Assembly: GCA_964385465.1 (NCBI GenBank)
Contig: CAYLPJ010000002.1
Span: 186,001-250,000 of the forward strand
Length of the DNA stretch: 64,000 bases
Direction of reading: 5' to 3'
DNA from: CAYLPJ01 sp964385465
Lineage (GTDB): Bacteria > Planctomycetota > Phycisphaerae > SM23-33
A program made the position numbers and the translations under genes. The notes below the pieces were generated by a model. That model worked only from the letters and a program-made list of their open reading frames with translations. It searched no databases and had not been told where the DNA came from. Shown piece after piece: positions 44,501-52,524 of this stretch (positions are counted from its first letter, which is position 1; every line of letters begins with the position of its first letter).

Positions 44501-44692
44501 CAGCGTCTCGGTGAGGTTCTCGCAGGCCCTCTCGACCAGCCGCCGCGGGTCCTCCTCGTGCGTGATGAGTTGATTGACGTTGCGGATCGCCAGCAGCACC
44601 CGCTTGATGTGCGCCTCCCGCGACGGCGCTTCCACACCTCGAGCCGACGCGCTCTCGTGACTGTTCCCGTTGGGCGGCTCTTGGGGGAACAT
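41510..44692 (-). CDS. Multi-PAS hybrid sensor histidine kinase
   Basis: The 1060-residue soluble protein has a GAF-like domain (about 25-175, with CPRCPLSH), four PAS domains (about 185-300, 310-425, 435-550, 565-680), a phosphoacceptor helix with AAGVAHDFNNQLQVILGY, an ATPase domain with LNLAVNARDAMPDGG (N-box) and GKGTGLGM (G-box), and a C-terminal receiver with VISDVVMPEM as phosphorylated aspartate site. With no membrane helix it senses an intracellular signal. No response regulator with an output domain is adjacent, so it is an orphan hybrid. Start chosen at MFPQEPP, the first ATG with an upstream AGG; TAGAAT on the minus strand at 44776-44781 may be its -10. Confidence 0.92.
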   Translation of the reverse strand: MFPQEPPNGNSHESASARGVEAPSREAHIKRVLLAIRNVNQLITHEEDPRRLVERACENLTETLGYYNAWIAVMDGDRNVTITASSGFDGEFDVMAGNLARGRFPGCMREALEEDGVAVRRDPPEACPRCPLSHAYAGRAGLAHRLAHDGKLRGALAVSVPGEYADDTEEQDYLREVAGDLAFALHKIELTEDFRLANEILSRSPAVAFVWQHADRWPVTFVTPNVASLFGRDAEAFLSGEVAYPDVIHPDDLRRVEDEVAAAAADPGVASFEHAPYRIVRPDGELRWVRDMTTIRRGGEGRPESYRGILVDITEQRQRDERIAVLGHMIDAAPAGITVHNTDGRFLFTNRRNCELHGCVEPEDFLALNLADVDVPSSRELIEQRMRQIDRDGEARFEVEHYRADGSTFPLEVLARKTEWDGSPALLSIATDITERKAAEAALRESEQRYRALVMQSADCLIVHDLTGRILDVNECSCRTYGYTREELLGMKVADLDPDYADRAEGGRFYDELKPGKPLEFEARQQAKDGRIFPVEVRISLVEYGGRTLIQGLCRDVSQRQHAMDELRRLESGVEQAVDGIAVADLDGTVRYVNRSWAEMHGMDREEVLGEMVARFHTPRQFGDEVLPALDRIRREGSFEGELGHARADGSTFQTWMSCSLIHGDRGEAVGMVAMARDITDEKAREAQLRQAQKMEAVGRLAAGVAHDFNNQLQVILGYADMLLMDRPEGDPLGEWAGEIRQAARRARSTTSHLLAFSRQQVLHPEIVDVGELLAASEKPVGRMIGEDLELHTEIVGDLPPVRIDAPGLQQALLNLAVNARDAMPDGGRLVIRASAAEIGRSEAARYPEARPGRYVLLEVIDAGTGMDRETLDRMFDPFFTTKAKGKGTGLGMPMVQGFVRQSGGFIRVDSEPGGGTAVRILLPPAGESAPAETAENAPRLAPAEQAATVLIVEDERGVRTYLTHLLERAGYNVLVAALPSEALKLLAGDGPVPDLVISDVVMPEMRGDRLAEELTALRGAMRFLFVTGYSQTRVEGHPTLKKPFSPDELLERVREELRR

Positions 44693-44911
44693 GCTCGAAC
44701 CTGGCCTTTCGGATTGGATCTGGGCGGCCGGCGTCGGCGATCGCCGGAACGCAAGCGTACCATACCGTCCCTGCAATTCTACGCGAGACCGCCGGGAAAC
44801 GAAAGGGCCCGCGGCGGTCGCCCGGTCGCCGCGGGGTGTGCCTTGATCGGTCCGGCGCGGCCTGCCGCGTTCGAGGCGCCGGCCCGGACGCGCCCGCCGG
44901 CGAGGCGTCCA

Positions 44912-45760
44912 TCATCGCAGCAGCCCCCTCAGCATGTCGCGGTTGAGTTCGTCTCGGTCGCGGCCGGTGGCTTCGTCGGTGCCTTTGGGGGTCTCCAGGA
45001 TCAGGGGCACGTCGGCGAGGCGGGGGTCGTTGACGACGTTGCGGAAGCCCCGCCGGCCGATCCGGCCCCGGCCGATGTGCTCGTGGCGGTCGCGGCGGGA
45101 GCCCGGGGGGCCCTTGGAGTCGTTGACGTGGAGGGCGAGCAGCCGGCCGAGGCCGACGGCGCCGTCGAGGGCGTTCATCGTCTTCTCGTAGGCCCGCGGC
45201 GAGCGGAGGTCGTAGCCGGCGGCGAAGGCGTGGCAGGTGTCCAGGCAGACGCCGAGGCGTCGGCCGCGGCGGCTGGCGGCCAGGATGGCGGCGAGCTGCT
45301 CGAACGTCCGCCCGATCGTGTTGCCGGCCCCGGCGGTGGTCTCCAGCAGGAGCTTGACGCGGCGGTTGCGGACGTCGGCGAAGGCGGCGTCGATCCCGGC
45401 GGCGATACGGCGGATCCCCTCGTCGGCGTCGGGGTGCGAACCGGGGTGGATGACCAGGTACTCGATCCCCAACCGCCCGCAGCGGGCGAGGTCGGCGGCG
45501 ACGGCGGCGACGGACCTCGCCCGCACGTCGTCGGCGCCGGCGAGGTTGACCAGGTACGACCCGTGGGCCACCACCGGGGAGATGCCGCACCGCCGCCGCG
45601 CCCGGCGGAACGCCGAGACGGCGTCCTCGCCCAGCGGGGGCACGGCCCACTGGAGCTGGTTCCGCACGAACAGCGCCATGGCGTCGAAGCCGAGCGCCGC
45701 GGCCTTCTCGACGGCGCGGCCCAGCCCGTCGGCGATGCTGATGTGCGAGCCGAGGATCAT
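44912..45760 (-). CDS. nfo: Endonuclease IV (apurinic/apyrimidinic endonuclease)
   Basis: This 282-residue TIM-barrel enzyme cuts DNA at abasic sites using three zinc ions. The motifs GSHISIADG, LVIHPGSHPDADEG, LLLETTAGAGNTIG, CLDTCHAFAAGYD, HVNDSKGPPGSRRDRHEHIGRG and LETPKG contain the expected metal ligands. The ATG at 45760 lies 11 bases after the fucosidase stop, placing this repair gene third in a sulfatase-fucosidase-nfo operon, an unusual context. The length is normal. Confidence 0.96.
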   Translation of the reverse strand: MILGSHISIADGLGRAVEKAAALGFDAMALFVRNQLQWAVPPLGEDAVSAFRRARRRCGISPVVAHGSYLVNLAGADDVRARSVAAVAADLARCGRLGIEYLVIHPGSHPDADEGIRRIAAGIDAAFADVRNRRVKLLLETTAGAGNTIGRTFEQLAAILAASRRGRRLGVCLDTCHAFAAGYDLRSPRAYEKTMNALDGAVGLGRLLALHVNDSKGPPGSRRDRHEHIGRGRIGRRGFRNVVNDPRLADVPLILETPKGTDEATGRDRDELNRDMLRGLLR

Positions 45761-45771
45761 CTCGCCCCCGG

Positions 45772-46803
45772 CTACGCCGGCCAGCCGTCCTCGCGGATCC
45801 GCCGGCCGACCTCGCGGAGGACGGGAACGTCGCGCGGGTCCAGGCTGCCGTCCGGCAGCGGGCCGGTGTTCAGCAGCAGGTTGTGCCCGTCGCGGCAGGC
45901 GTTGGTGAGCTCTTCCCAGGCGCTCTCGGCCGTGCGGTGGCGGGCGCCCTCGAAGCAGCCCCAGGAGACGGGCTCGACGATCATGGTGGTGCAGACCTCC
46001 TGCGGCGCGCCCCGGGTGTCCACGTAGGCCTTGTGCTCGGGGGCGAAGAAGTCCTCCGTGCCCAGCAGCCCCTGCTTGTAGCTGAGCAGCACCTGCGGCT
46101 GGAGGCTGTGGATGTGGTCGTAGAGCTCCTGGCAGCGGAAGGCGTCGGTGTCGCCGTGAAGCGGCACGGCGATGCCGTCCAGCCAGATCCCGGCGATCGG
46201 CCCGTACTGCGTCAGCAGCTCGGTGATCTGCCGCTTCATGAACTCCACGTAGATGTTCAGGTCGTGCTCGTCGCCGGTGGCGTAGGCCGGCTCGGGCGGG
46301 TCGTACCGCGGGCGGGCGTGTCCGCCGTACGCGTCGTTGTTCGGCGCGTGCGGGTGCCGCCAGTCCCGCCCGTGGCTGTAGTAGCAGAAGAAGCCCAGCC
46401 CGCGCTTCGCGCACGCGGCCGCCAGCTCGCCGACGAGGTCCCGCCCGGCCGGGGCGTTGACGCTGTTGAAGTCCGTCTCGGCCGTGCGGAACAGGCAGAA
46501 GCTGTCGTGGTGGCGCGTGGTGATGTTGATGTACTTCATGCCGCACTCGACGGCGAAATCGGCGATGGCGTCGGCGTCGAACCGCTCCGCGGTGAAGCGC
46601 CCGGCAAGCTTGGCATACTCGGCGACGGGGATGAGTTCCTTGAGCTGCACCCACTCGTGGCGCTTCAGCAGCGAGTAGAGCCCGTAGTGGAGAAACAGCC
46701 CGTAGCGGGCGTTGCGGAACCACTCGACGGCGGCCTTGCGCGGATCGGTCGCGTACAGGTCGGCGTAGTCGGCGAGGTAGGACGGAACGTTCTCGGCGGT
46801 CAT
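45772..46803 (-). CDS. Alpha-L-fucosidase (GH29)
   Basis: The 343-residue protein is a GH29 catalytic TIM barrel: FGLFLHYGLYS-type opening, YINITTRHHDSFCLF (substrate-binding histidines), and GIWLDG with the likely nucleophile aspartate, ending with NLLLNTGPLPDG. It lacks the usual C-terminal beta-sandwich and any signal peptide, so it is a short cytoplasmic form, likely acting on imported fuco-oligosaccharides. Its ATG overlaps the sulfatase stop by four bases. Desulfation followed by defucosylation is a plausible pathway for fucoidan-type oligosaccharides. Confidence 0.92.
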   Translation of the reverse strand: MTAENVPSYLADYADLYATDPRKAAVEWFRNARYGLFLHYGLYSLLKRHEWVQLKELIPVAEYAKLAGRFTAERFDADAIADFAVECGMKYINITTRHHDSFCLFRTAETDFNSVNAPAGRDLVGELAAACAKRGLGFFCYYSHGRDWRHPHAPNNDAYGGHARPRYDPPEPAYATGDEHDLNIYVEFMKRQITELLTQYGPIAGIWLDGIAVPLHGDTDAFRCQELYDHIHSLQPQVLLSYKQGLLGTEDFFAPEHKAYVDTRGAPQEVCTTMIVEPVSWGCFEGARHRTAESAWEELTNACRDGHNLLLNTGPLPDGSLDPRDVPVLREVGRRIREDGWPA

Positions 46804-48320
46804 GGGGTCTCCTTCTCAGTCAGGCCCAGGCGGGTGAGCTGCTCGGGCGGAGCGTCGGCGGTCAGCAGGGCGCCGGCGAGGGCGGCCTGCATCTCGGCCA
46901 GTCTGCCCGGTTCGGCGTCGGCGAGGTTGGTCAGTTCGTTCGGGTCTGCCCCCTTGTCGCTCAGCCAGGTCGGAGTCGGCCAGGAGGGGTAGTCCCCCCC
47001 CACCGCCCGGCGGCCGGCGGCGTAGGGACCCAGCGGCACGGGGAGGAACTTCGCGAGGCAGTGGCCGTACCAGTTCAGGGGCCGGTTGCCCTCGACCGGC
47101 GACTGGTGGAGCACCCACCGCCCGTCGGTGACGGTCACGCTCTTGCCGAACTGTCCGGCGAGGGCGAGCTCGCGCGTCGGGGCGGCCGGGTCCGCGATCG
47201 CCGGCAGCAGGCTGACGCCGTCCAGCCGCACTCCCTCCGGCCGGTCCCGGCCGACGGCGTCCAGCACGGTCGGGTAGAGGTCCACGAGCTGGACGAGCTG
47301 GTCGCGCGTTTGGCCCTGCCCGGCGTGGGGATGGGCGGCGATCAGCGGGATATGCCCGACGGCGTCGAACTCGTGGGTCTGGAGCTTGCCCGTCCGCCCG
47401 TGGTCGCCGTTGAACGTACCGTGATCCGTCGTCAGCACCACGAGCGTCTCGTCCCACAGCCCCAGCTCGTCGAGCGTGTCGAAGAGCCGCCCGAGGCGGC
47501 GGTCGAGGAAGACGACCTTCGCGGCGTAGCGGGCGCGGACGTTGCGGAACTGCTCCTCGGTCAGGTGCTCCCGCCACGGCGCGTACGGGGCCGACGCGCC
47601 GATGCCGGGCACGTCCCCCCCGGCCGGGTCGAACATGCGGAGGATATCCTCCGGCGGGTCCCACGGTTCGTGGGGGTCGAAGATGTCCAGGTGGAGGTAG
47701 AAGTCCTCGTGGGCCCGGTTCCGCCGGAGCCAGTCGCAGGCCTTGTCGATCACCTGCGCGCAGAAGTAGTCGTCCGGGCCCTGGCGGCAGAGGTGCACGT
47801 TCCGCCAGTGCCGCTCCTGCTTGCCCATCCGGTCGCACGGCGGGCAGGGAAAGTCGATCGGGTCGGTATGCCACGCGTCGGACTCGCAGCCGCGGACGAA
47901 CTCGAAGCCGCTGTAGCCCATGTGGTAGTTGCCCGAGCCCTGCTCCCAGAGGTGGAAGTGGTCGGTGATGAGGTAGCTCACCCGGTAGCCGTTCTCGAGC
48001 GTCCACGCCAGCGAGCGGTTCGGCGGGCCGGAGACCTCGCGAGGCAGGTCGCGGTCGTCCTCCTCCAGCGGCCCCCAGCCGCGGCGGAGGAACTCGTAGC
48101 GCCCGGTGTAGATGTCGCGGCGGGCGGGCATGCAGGGCGTCGAGCCGCACCAGCAGTTGGTGAACGTGGTGCCCCGCTCGGCCAGGCGGTCCATGTTCGG
48201 CGTGGGCACGGCCCAGTCGGGCGCCTCGGCCGACCAGCAGCGGTTCAGCGCCCGCCCGCCGGTATACGCCCCCACGTGGTCGCGCCGCAGCGTGTCACAA
48301 AGGATGACGATGACGTTCAT
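46800..48320 (-). CDS. Sulfatase (CMPAR type), no signal peptide
   Basis: The 506-residue S1 sulfatase begins MNVIVILCDTLRRDHVGAY (metal ligands), has the formylglycine motif CMPAR (about residues 62-66) and LTTDHGTFNGDHG for the second half-site. No signal peptide or anchor is visible, so unlike the two Tat sulfatases it should act in the cytoplasm. AAGGAG six bases upstream fixes the ATG. It heads the sulfatase-fucosidase-nfo operon and is divergent from another sulfatase gene across 226 bases that contain a long inverted repeat. Confidence 0.94.
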   Translation of the reverse strand: MNVIVILCDTLRRDHVGAYTGGRALNRCWSAEAPDWAVPTPNMDRLAERGTTFTNCWCGSTPCMPARRDIYTGRYEFLRRGWGPLEEDDRDLPREVSGPPNRSLAWTLENGYRVSYLITDHFHLWEQGSGNYHMGYSGFEFVRGCESDAWHTDPIDFPCPPCDRMGKQERHWRNVHLCRQGPDDYFCAQVIDKACDWLRRNRAHEDFYLHLDIFDPHEPWDPPEDILRMFDPAGGDVPGIGASAPYAPWREHLTEEQFRNVRARYAAKVVFLDRRLGRLFDTLDELGLWDETLVVLTTDHGTFNGDHGRTGKLQTHEFDAVGHIPLIAAHPHAGQGQTRDQLVQLVDLYPTVLDAVGRDRPEGVRLDGVSLLPAIADPAAPTRELALAGQFGKSVTVTDGRWVLHQSPVEGNRPLNWYGHCLAKFLPVPLGPYAAGRRAVGGDYPSWPTPTWLSDKGADPNELTNLADAEPGRLAEMQAALAGALLTADAPPEQLTRLGLTEKETP

Positions 48321-48364
48321 GCCGGCTCCTTGGGTCGAGAGACAGGCTAGCGTCGAAGACCGGA

Positions 48365-48469
48365 GGGGGCAAACAGCAAACGACAAACGGGAAGCAAACG
48401 GCAGACAGGCTTGCGGGGAGGGCGGACGTCTACCGATTGCTTGCGGTCTGTCGTTTGTCGTTTGCCCCC
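48365..48469. repeat. Long inverted repeat between two divergent sulfatase genes
   Basis: Arms 48365-48401 and 48433-48469 pair at 31 of 37 positions around a 31-base loop. Each arm is built from reiterated CAAACGAC/GCAAACGG words. It sits centrally between the start codons of the two divergent sulfatases, a position suited to joint control; it could also be a neutral low-complexity relic. Confidence 0.7.
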
Positions 48470-48546
48470 CGCCACCCCTGGCCTCGGGGGGTTCTCTTCG
48501 CTAGCATGGCCGCCTGCGTTCCGTCGCCGCCACCATGGAGACCGCC

Positions 48547-50154
48547 ATGCCCGATCCGACGCGTCCGAACATCCTGTGGGTCTCGTTCGAGGATACCAAC
48601 CCCTTCTACGGCTGCTACGGCGACCCGGTCGCGCGGACGCCGAACCTCGACCGCCTCGCCGCCGAGGGCTGCCGCTGGCCCAACGCGTTCTCCACCGCCG
48701 GGGTGTGCGCGCCGGCGCGGTCGGCGATCATCACCGGGATGTACCCGACGTCGATCGGCACGCATCACATGCGGACCGCCCACACCAACCGCCACACGCC
48801 CGAGCTGCCCACGCCCTACTCGGCCTGCCCGCCGCATTACGTCCGGTGCTTCACCGAGTACCTGCGCGCGGCCGGCTACTACTGCACCAACAACGTCAAG
48901 ACCGACTACCAGTTCGACCCGCCCCGCACCGCCTGGGACGAGTTGAGCACCGACGCCCACTGGCGGAACCGGCCCGACCCCGACCAGCCGTTCTTCGCCG
49001 TCTGGAACCCCACCGAGACGCACGAGAGCGGCATGTGGCCGGAGAAGTGCGACGAGATCGCCTTCGACCCCGACGAGATGATCCTGCCCCCGACCTTCCC
49101 GGACACCCGCGAGGTCCGCCTGGCCATGGCCAGGATGTACACGCACATCGAGAACAGCGACCGCTTCCTCGGCGAGCTGCTGGCCCAGCTCGAGGAGGAC
49201 GGCCTGGCCGACAACACCATCGTCTTCCACTGGTCCGACCACGGGCCGCTGCCGCGCGGCAAGCGGTGGCCGTACGATTCCGGCATCCACATCCCGATGA
49301 TCGTCCGCTGGCCCGGCCGGCTCGACCCGGGCACCGTCAGCGACCGGCTGGTCAGCACGGTGGACCTCGGCCCGACGGTGCTGAGCCTCGCCGGCGTCGA
49401 GGTGCCCTGGCACATGCAGGGGCAGGCGTTCCTCGGCGAGCAGGAGGCCGAGCCGCGGGAGTACGTCTTCGCCGCCCGGGACCGGTACGACGAGTCCTAC
49501 GACATGATCCGCGCCGCCCGCGACAAGCGGTTCAAGTACCTCCGAAACTACCGCCCGGACCTGCCCCGGCTGGTCTGGGTGCCCTACCGCAACCGTCACC
49601 CGATCCTCAAGGAGATGTACCGCCTGCACCTCGCCGGGCAGCTCGAGGGCCCGCAGAACGTGATGTTCGAGCCCCGACCGGTCGAGGAGCTCTACGACAC
49701 CCACGCCGACCCGCACGAGCTGCACAACCTCGCCGGCGACCCGGACTACGCCCCCGAGCTGGAGCGCCTGCGCGAGGCGCTCGACGACTGGCGGGCCGAG
49801 GTCGGCGACCTCGGCGAGGTGCCCGAGAGCGAGATGGTCCGGCGGTGGTACCCCGGCGGCGAGCGGCCGACGACGGCCGGCGTGGTCTTCATCCCCCTGT
49901 GCGGCGAGAGCCCGGGCACGGACGCGGCGCCCGAGGGGGGCACGTACGCCGGCCCGTTCGAGCTCCAGCTCCACTGCGCCACGCAGGGCGCGTCGATCGC
50001 CTGGACCTTCGAGCCCGGCCAGGACGCCCGCTGGCAGCTCTACAGCGAGCCGCTGTCCCTGCCGGCGGGAACGACGACCGTCCGCGCCGTCGCCATACGC
50101 ATCGGCTACCTCGAAAGCGAAGAGCGCGCCGCCACCTTCGAGGTGACGGCGTAG
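48547..50154 (+). CDS. Sulfatase (CAPAR type) with C-terminal chitobiase-like domain
   Basis: The 535-residue protein has an S1 sulfatase domain (about 1-430) with PNILWVSFEDTN, formylglycine motif CAPAR (about residues 56-60), and FHWSDHGPLPRGKRW. The last 105 residues form a small beta-sandwich resembling the chitobiase/beta-hexosaminidase C-terminal domain (GPFELQLHC, LPAGTTTVRAVAI). No signal peptide is visible. GGAG six bases before the chosen ATG supports it over the ATG 12 bases earlier. It is divergent from the other cytoplasmic sulfatase. Confidence 0.93.
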   Translation: MPDPTRPNILWVSFEDTNPFYGCYGDPVARTPNLDRLAAEGCRWPNAFSTAGVCAPARSAIITGMYPTSIGTHHMRTAHTNRHTPELPTPYSACPPHYVRCFTEYLRAAGYYCTNNVKTDYQFDPPRTAWDELSTDAHWRNRPDPDQPFFAVWNPTETHESGMWPEKCDEIAFDPDEMILPPTFPDTREVRLAMARMYTHIENSDRFLGELLAQLEEDGLADNTIVFHWSDHGPLPRGKRWPYDSGIHIPMIVRWPGRLDPGTVSDRLVSTVDLGPTVLSLAGVEVPWHMQGQAFLGEQEAEPREYVFAARDRYDESYDMIRAARDKRFKYLRNYRPDLPRLVWVPYRNRHPILKEMYRLHLAGQLEGPQNVMFEPRPVEELYDTHADPHELHNLAGDPDYAPELERLREALDDWRAEVGDLGEVPESEMVRRWYPGGERPTTAGVVFIPLCGESPGTDAAPEGGTYAGPFELQLHCATQGASIAWTFEPGQDARWQLYSEPLSLPAGTTTVRAVAIRIGYLESEERAATFEVTA

Positions 50155-50222
50155 CCCCGCAGCACGCGGCAGGGACGGCGGCCGATCAACGCGGATACGA
50201 CGCCCCCCCGGCCGGGGCGCAC

Positions 50223-50344
50223 GGGATGCGGAAGAAGCGGCATCAGACAGCCCATGTAGCAGATACCAGACAGCACACCCCGGGCTCCCCCGGGACCGTG
50301 ACATACGAAGTACGGAATATGGAACCCCGCTTCTTCCGCATCCC
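50223..50344. repeat. Perfect 18-bp inverted repeat enclosing a structured intergenic segment
   Basis: GGGATGCGGAAGAAGCGG (50223-50240) is repeated exactly, inverted, at 50327-50344. The 86-base interior contains AGCAGATACCAGACAGC words and a GC hairpin (CCCGGG-CTC-CCCCGGG). It lies in the 325-base gap between a sulfatase and the heparinase-like gene, upstream of that gene's promoter. No coding sequence and no T-run, so a structural RNA or mobile-element remnant is more likely than a plain terminator. Confidence 0.65.
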
Positions 50345-50404
50345 CCGCATCCGGGGAATCCCCGCTGAAAGGTCCTCCCCGCGCTGCTGCCGGCTATCTG
50401 GGTC

Positions 50405-50432
50405 TTGTGCGGGCCGACCGGATCAGTAGAAT
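50405..50432 (+). promoter_or_regulatory. Predicted promoter of the heparinase II/III-like gene
   Basis: TTGTGC (50405-50410), a 16-base spacer and TAGAAT (50427-50432), 47 bases before the ATG. The -10 matches that of rpoN. Confidence 0.5.
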
Positions 50433-50479
50433 CGTGGGGCGTTACCGAGAGGCATCTTCCTCCAGTCGGAAAGGCATCG

Positions 50480-52318
50480 ATGAAACGCGGAATCCTGGCC
50501 ACGCGGGACGAGCTTCGCCAACTGCGCGGGCGGATCGGGCGGAAGGCCTTCGCGGGCATGTACGACGCCCTCCGCAAACGCTGCGCGCTGATCCTGGAGT
50601 CCCCCCCGGTCACCGAGGCGCAGTGGCAGTCGCTGTGGCAGCAGGGCCGGTGGGGCTCGGCCACGCAGGCCGCCCGGGCCGTCCAGGGGCGGGTGATGGA
50701 CCTGCTGATCGCCCACCACATCGACCGCAACGCCGCCTACCGCGACCGCGCCGTCGAGGAGCTGACCAACCTGGCCAACTGGAGCACCTGGACCGACCCC
50801 TGCCACAACCACATCGCCGCCGACCTGTGCACCGCCGAGGCCGCCGTCGCCCTGGCCGTCGGGCTCGACTGGCTCTGGGAGGACCTGCCCGCCGCCGACC
50901 GCGACGGGCTCGTCGACGTGCTGAGCCACAAGGCCGTCGCCGCCTACGACAAGGCCGCCGGCGAGGGGGCCTTCTGGACCGAGTGCTACCACGCATGGAA
51001 CGCCGTGTGCAACGCCGGCATCGGCCTGGCCGCCCTGGCGCTCTCGGACGACGACCCCGCGGCCGCGAAGGTCTACCAGGCCGCCCGCGGGAGCCTCGGG
51101 CGCTTCTTCGACGCCCTCGGGCGCGACGGCGGCTGGGACGAGGGCGTGGGCTTCTGGGGCTACGCCATGCGGTACGTCCTGCTGCTGGCCGAGGCCGCCC
51201 GGCGGCTGGAGGACGACCAGACGCTGCTCCACCGCCGCGGGATGGACGCCACGGGGCTGTTCGGCGTGTACTTCACCCCCAACGGCCAGGCCGCCAGCTT
51301 CGGCGACGGGGCCAGCGTGCCCCTGCTGGGAACGTTCTACCTGCTGCCGAAGCACTACCGCCGCCGCGAGGTGACCTGGTGGCTGGACACCTACGCCTTC
51401 CACCGCGACGTGAGCACCACCGGCTTCTCCGCCGCGGGCCTGGCCATCCTCTTCCGCCCGCCCAACGCCCGCACGCCGGCCAGGCCGGACCTCAAGCCCG
51501 TCAAGGTCTTCGAGTCCGTCGGCTGGGGCGCCCTGGCGGACACCTGGCCGAAGCCGACGATGCACGCGGCCGTCAAGACCGGCGACCTGTCGGCGAACCA
51601 CTCGCACCTGGACATGAACTCGCTGCTGCTCCAGGTGGACGGCGAGATGCTGCTGACCGAGCCGGGCTCGGCCCCGGCGTCGCGGGAGTATCTCTCCGAG
51701 GCCCGCGGGGAGTTCTACGAGGTCCAGGCGCGCGCGCACAACACGCTGGTGGTGGCCGAGCGAGACCACCGCATCGACGCCCGGGGGCAGATCGTCGCCA
51801 CCGGGCGGGGCGAGAGCTACCGCTACGTCGCCTGCGACGCCGAATCGGCCCTGGGCGAGAACGTCCGCTTCGTCCGCCACGTGGTGCTGGCGGTCGACCC
51901 CGCCGACGGCGCCGGGCGGGCGCTGGTCGTCCTCGACGACCTGCTCAACGGCGTGCCCGAGAAGGTCGAGATGTTCTGGCACACGCAGGGGCGGATCGAG
52001 CTGGACGCCGAGGCCCGCGCGGGCACGATCACCGGCCGGCGGTCGCGACTGCATTTCGCCATCGCCTCGACCGCCAACCAGCGGGCGTTCCGCAAGTCCT
52101 ACCCGATCAATGTCCAGCGGCGGGACCACGTGCTCCAGACGTCCGCCGGCGTCGTCGGCCGGGCGCTGACGGCCACGGTCTTCTCCCGCCGCCCGATCGA
52201 CGGCGAGACCGCCGTCGCCGAGACCGCCGACGGCGTGGAGGTCTCCGCGGGCGCGCTGCACCTGACCTTCGCCCAGAGCGGGCGCCACCTGAAGCTCAGG
52301 AAGGTCACCCTCGCCTGA
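50480..52318 (+). CDS. Heparinase II/III-like polysaccharide lyase
   Basis: The 612-residue protein has an alpha-helical toroid (about 20-330; HAWNAVCNAGIGLAAL and GRDGGWDEGVGFWGYAMRYV are typical toroid blocks) and a C-terminal beta-sandwich (about 345-610) opening with DLSANHSHLDMNSLLLQVDGE, the heparinase II/III hallmark with a metal/catalytic histidine. Such enzymes cleave uronic-acid polysaccharides by beta-elimination. No signal peptide is visible, suggesting intracellular action on oligosaccharides. AAGG lies upstream of the ATG. Neighbouring sulfatases fit a sulfated uronate substrate. Confidence 0.88.
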   Translation: MKRGILATRDELRQLRGRIGRKAFAGMYDALRKRCALILESPPVTEAQWQSLWQQGRWGSATQAARAVQGRVMDLLIAHHIDRNAAYRDRAVEELTNLANWSTWTDPCHNHIAADLCTAEAAVALAVGLDWLWEDLPAADRDGLVDVLSHKAVAAYDKAAGEGAFWTECYHAWNAVCNAGIGLAALALSDDDPAAAKVYQAARGSLGRFFDALGRDGGWDEGVGFWGYAMRYVLLLAEAARRLEDDQTLLHRRGMDATGLFGVYFTPNGQAASFGDGASVPLLGTFYLLPKHYRRREVTWWLDTYAFHRDVSTTGFSAAGLAILFRPPNARTPARPDLKPVKVFESVGWGALADTWPKPTMHAAVKTGDLSANHSHLDMNSLLLQVDGEMLLTEPGSAPASREYLSEARGEFYEVQARAHNTLVVAERDHRIDARGQIVATGRGESYRYVACDAESALGENVRFVRHVVLAVDPADGAGRALVVLDDLLNGVPEKVEMFWHTQGRIELDAEARAGTITGRRSRLHFAIASTANQRAFRKSYPINVQRRDHVLQTSAGVVGRALTATVFSRRPIDGETAVAETADGVEVSAGALHLTFAQSGRHLKLRKVTLA

Positions 52319-52427
52319 CCGCCCGGCCGCCGAGGCCGGGCCCCGCCGCCGGGGCGCGCTGCCGGGACGGCCCGGGCGCCCCCCTTTCAGACTTCGTTGG
52401 CGCCCATTGAAGAATGCGCATGACCGC

Positions 52428-52455
52428 TTGCGATGGCGGTTCAGTTCCTTATACT
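52428..52455 (+). promoter_or_regulatory. Predicted promoter of the HNH gene
   Basis: TTGCGA (52428-52433), a 16-base spacer and TATACT (52450-52455), giving a leader of about 65 bases. Confidence 0.5.
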
Positions 52456-52524
52456 GGGCATGATCCCTTACGGGGCGGTGCGGTCAGGGAGGGCCGACGC
52501 CGAGCAAGCGAGGCAGGTGCGAGC

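Noticed and set aside
52414..52524. Longer N-terminus for the HNH protein starting at 52414
   Set aside because: It would span the predicted promoter at 52428-52455 and adds low-complexity sequence without conserved character.
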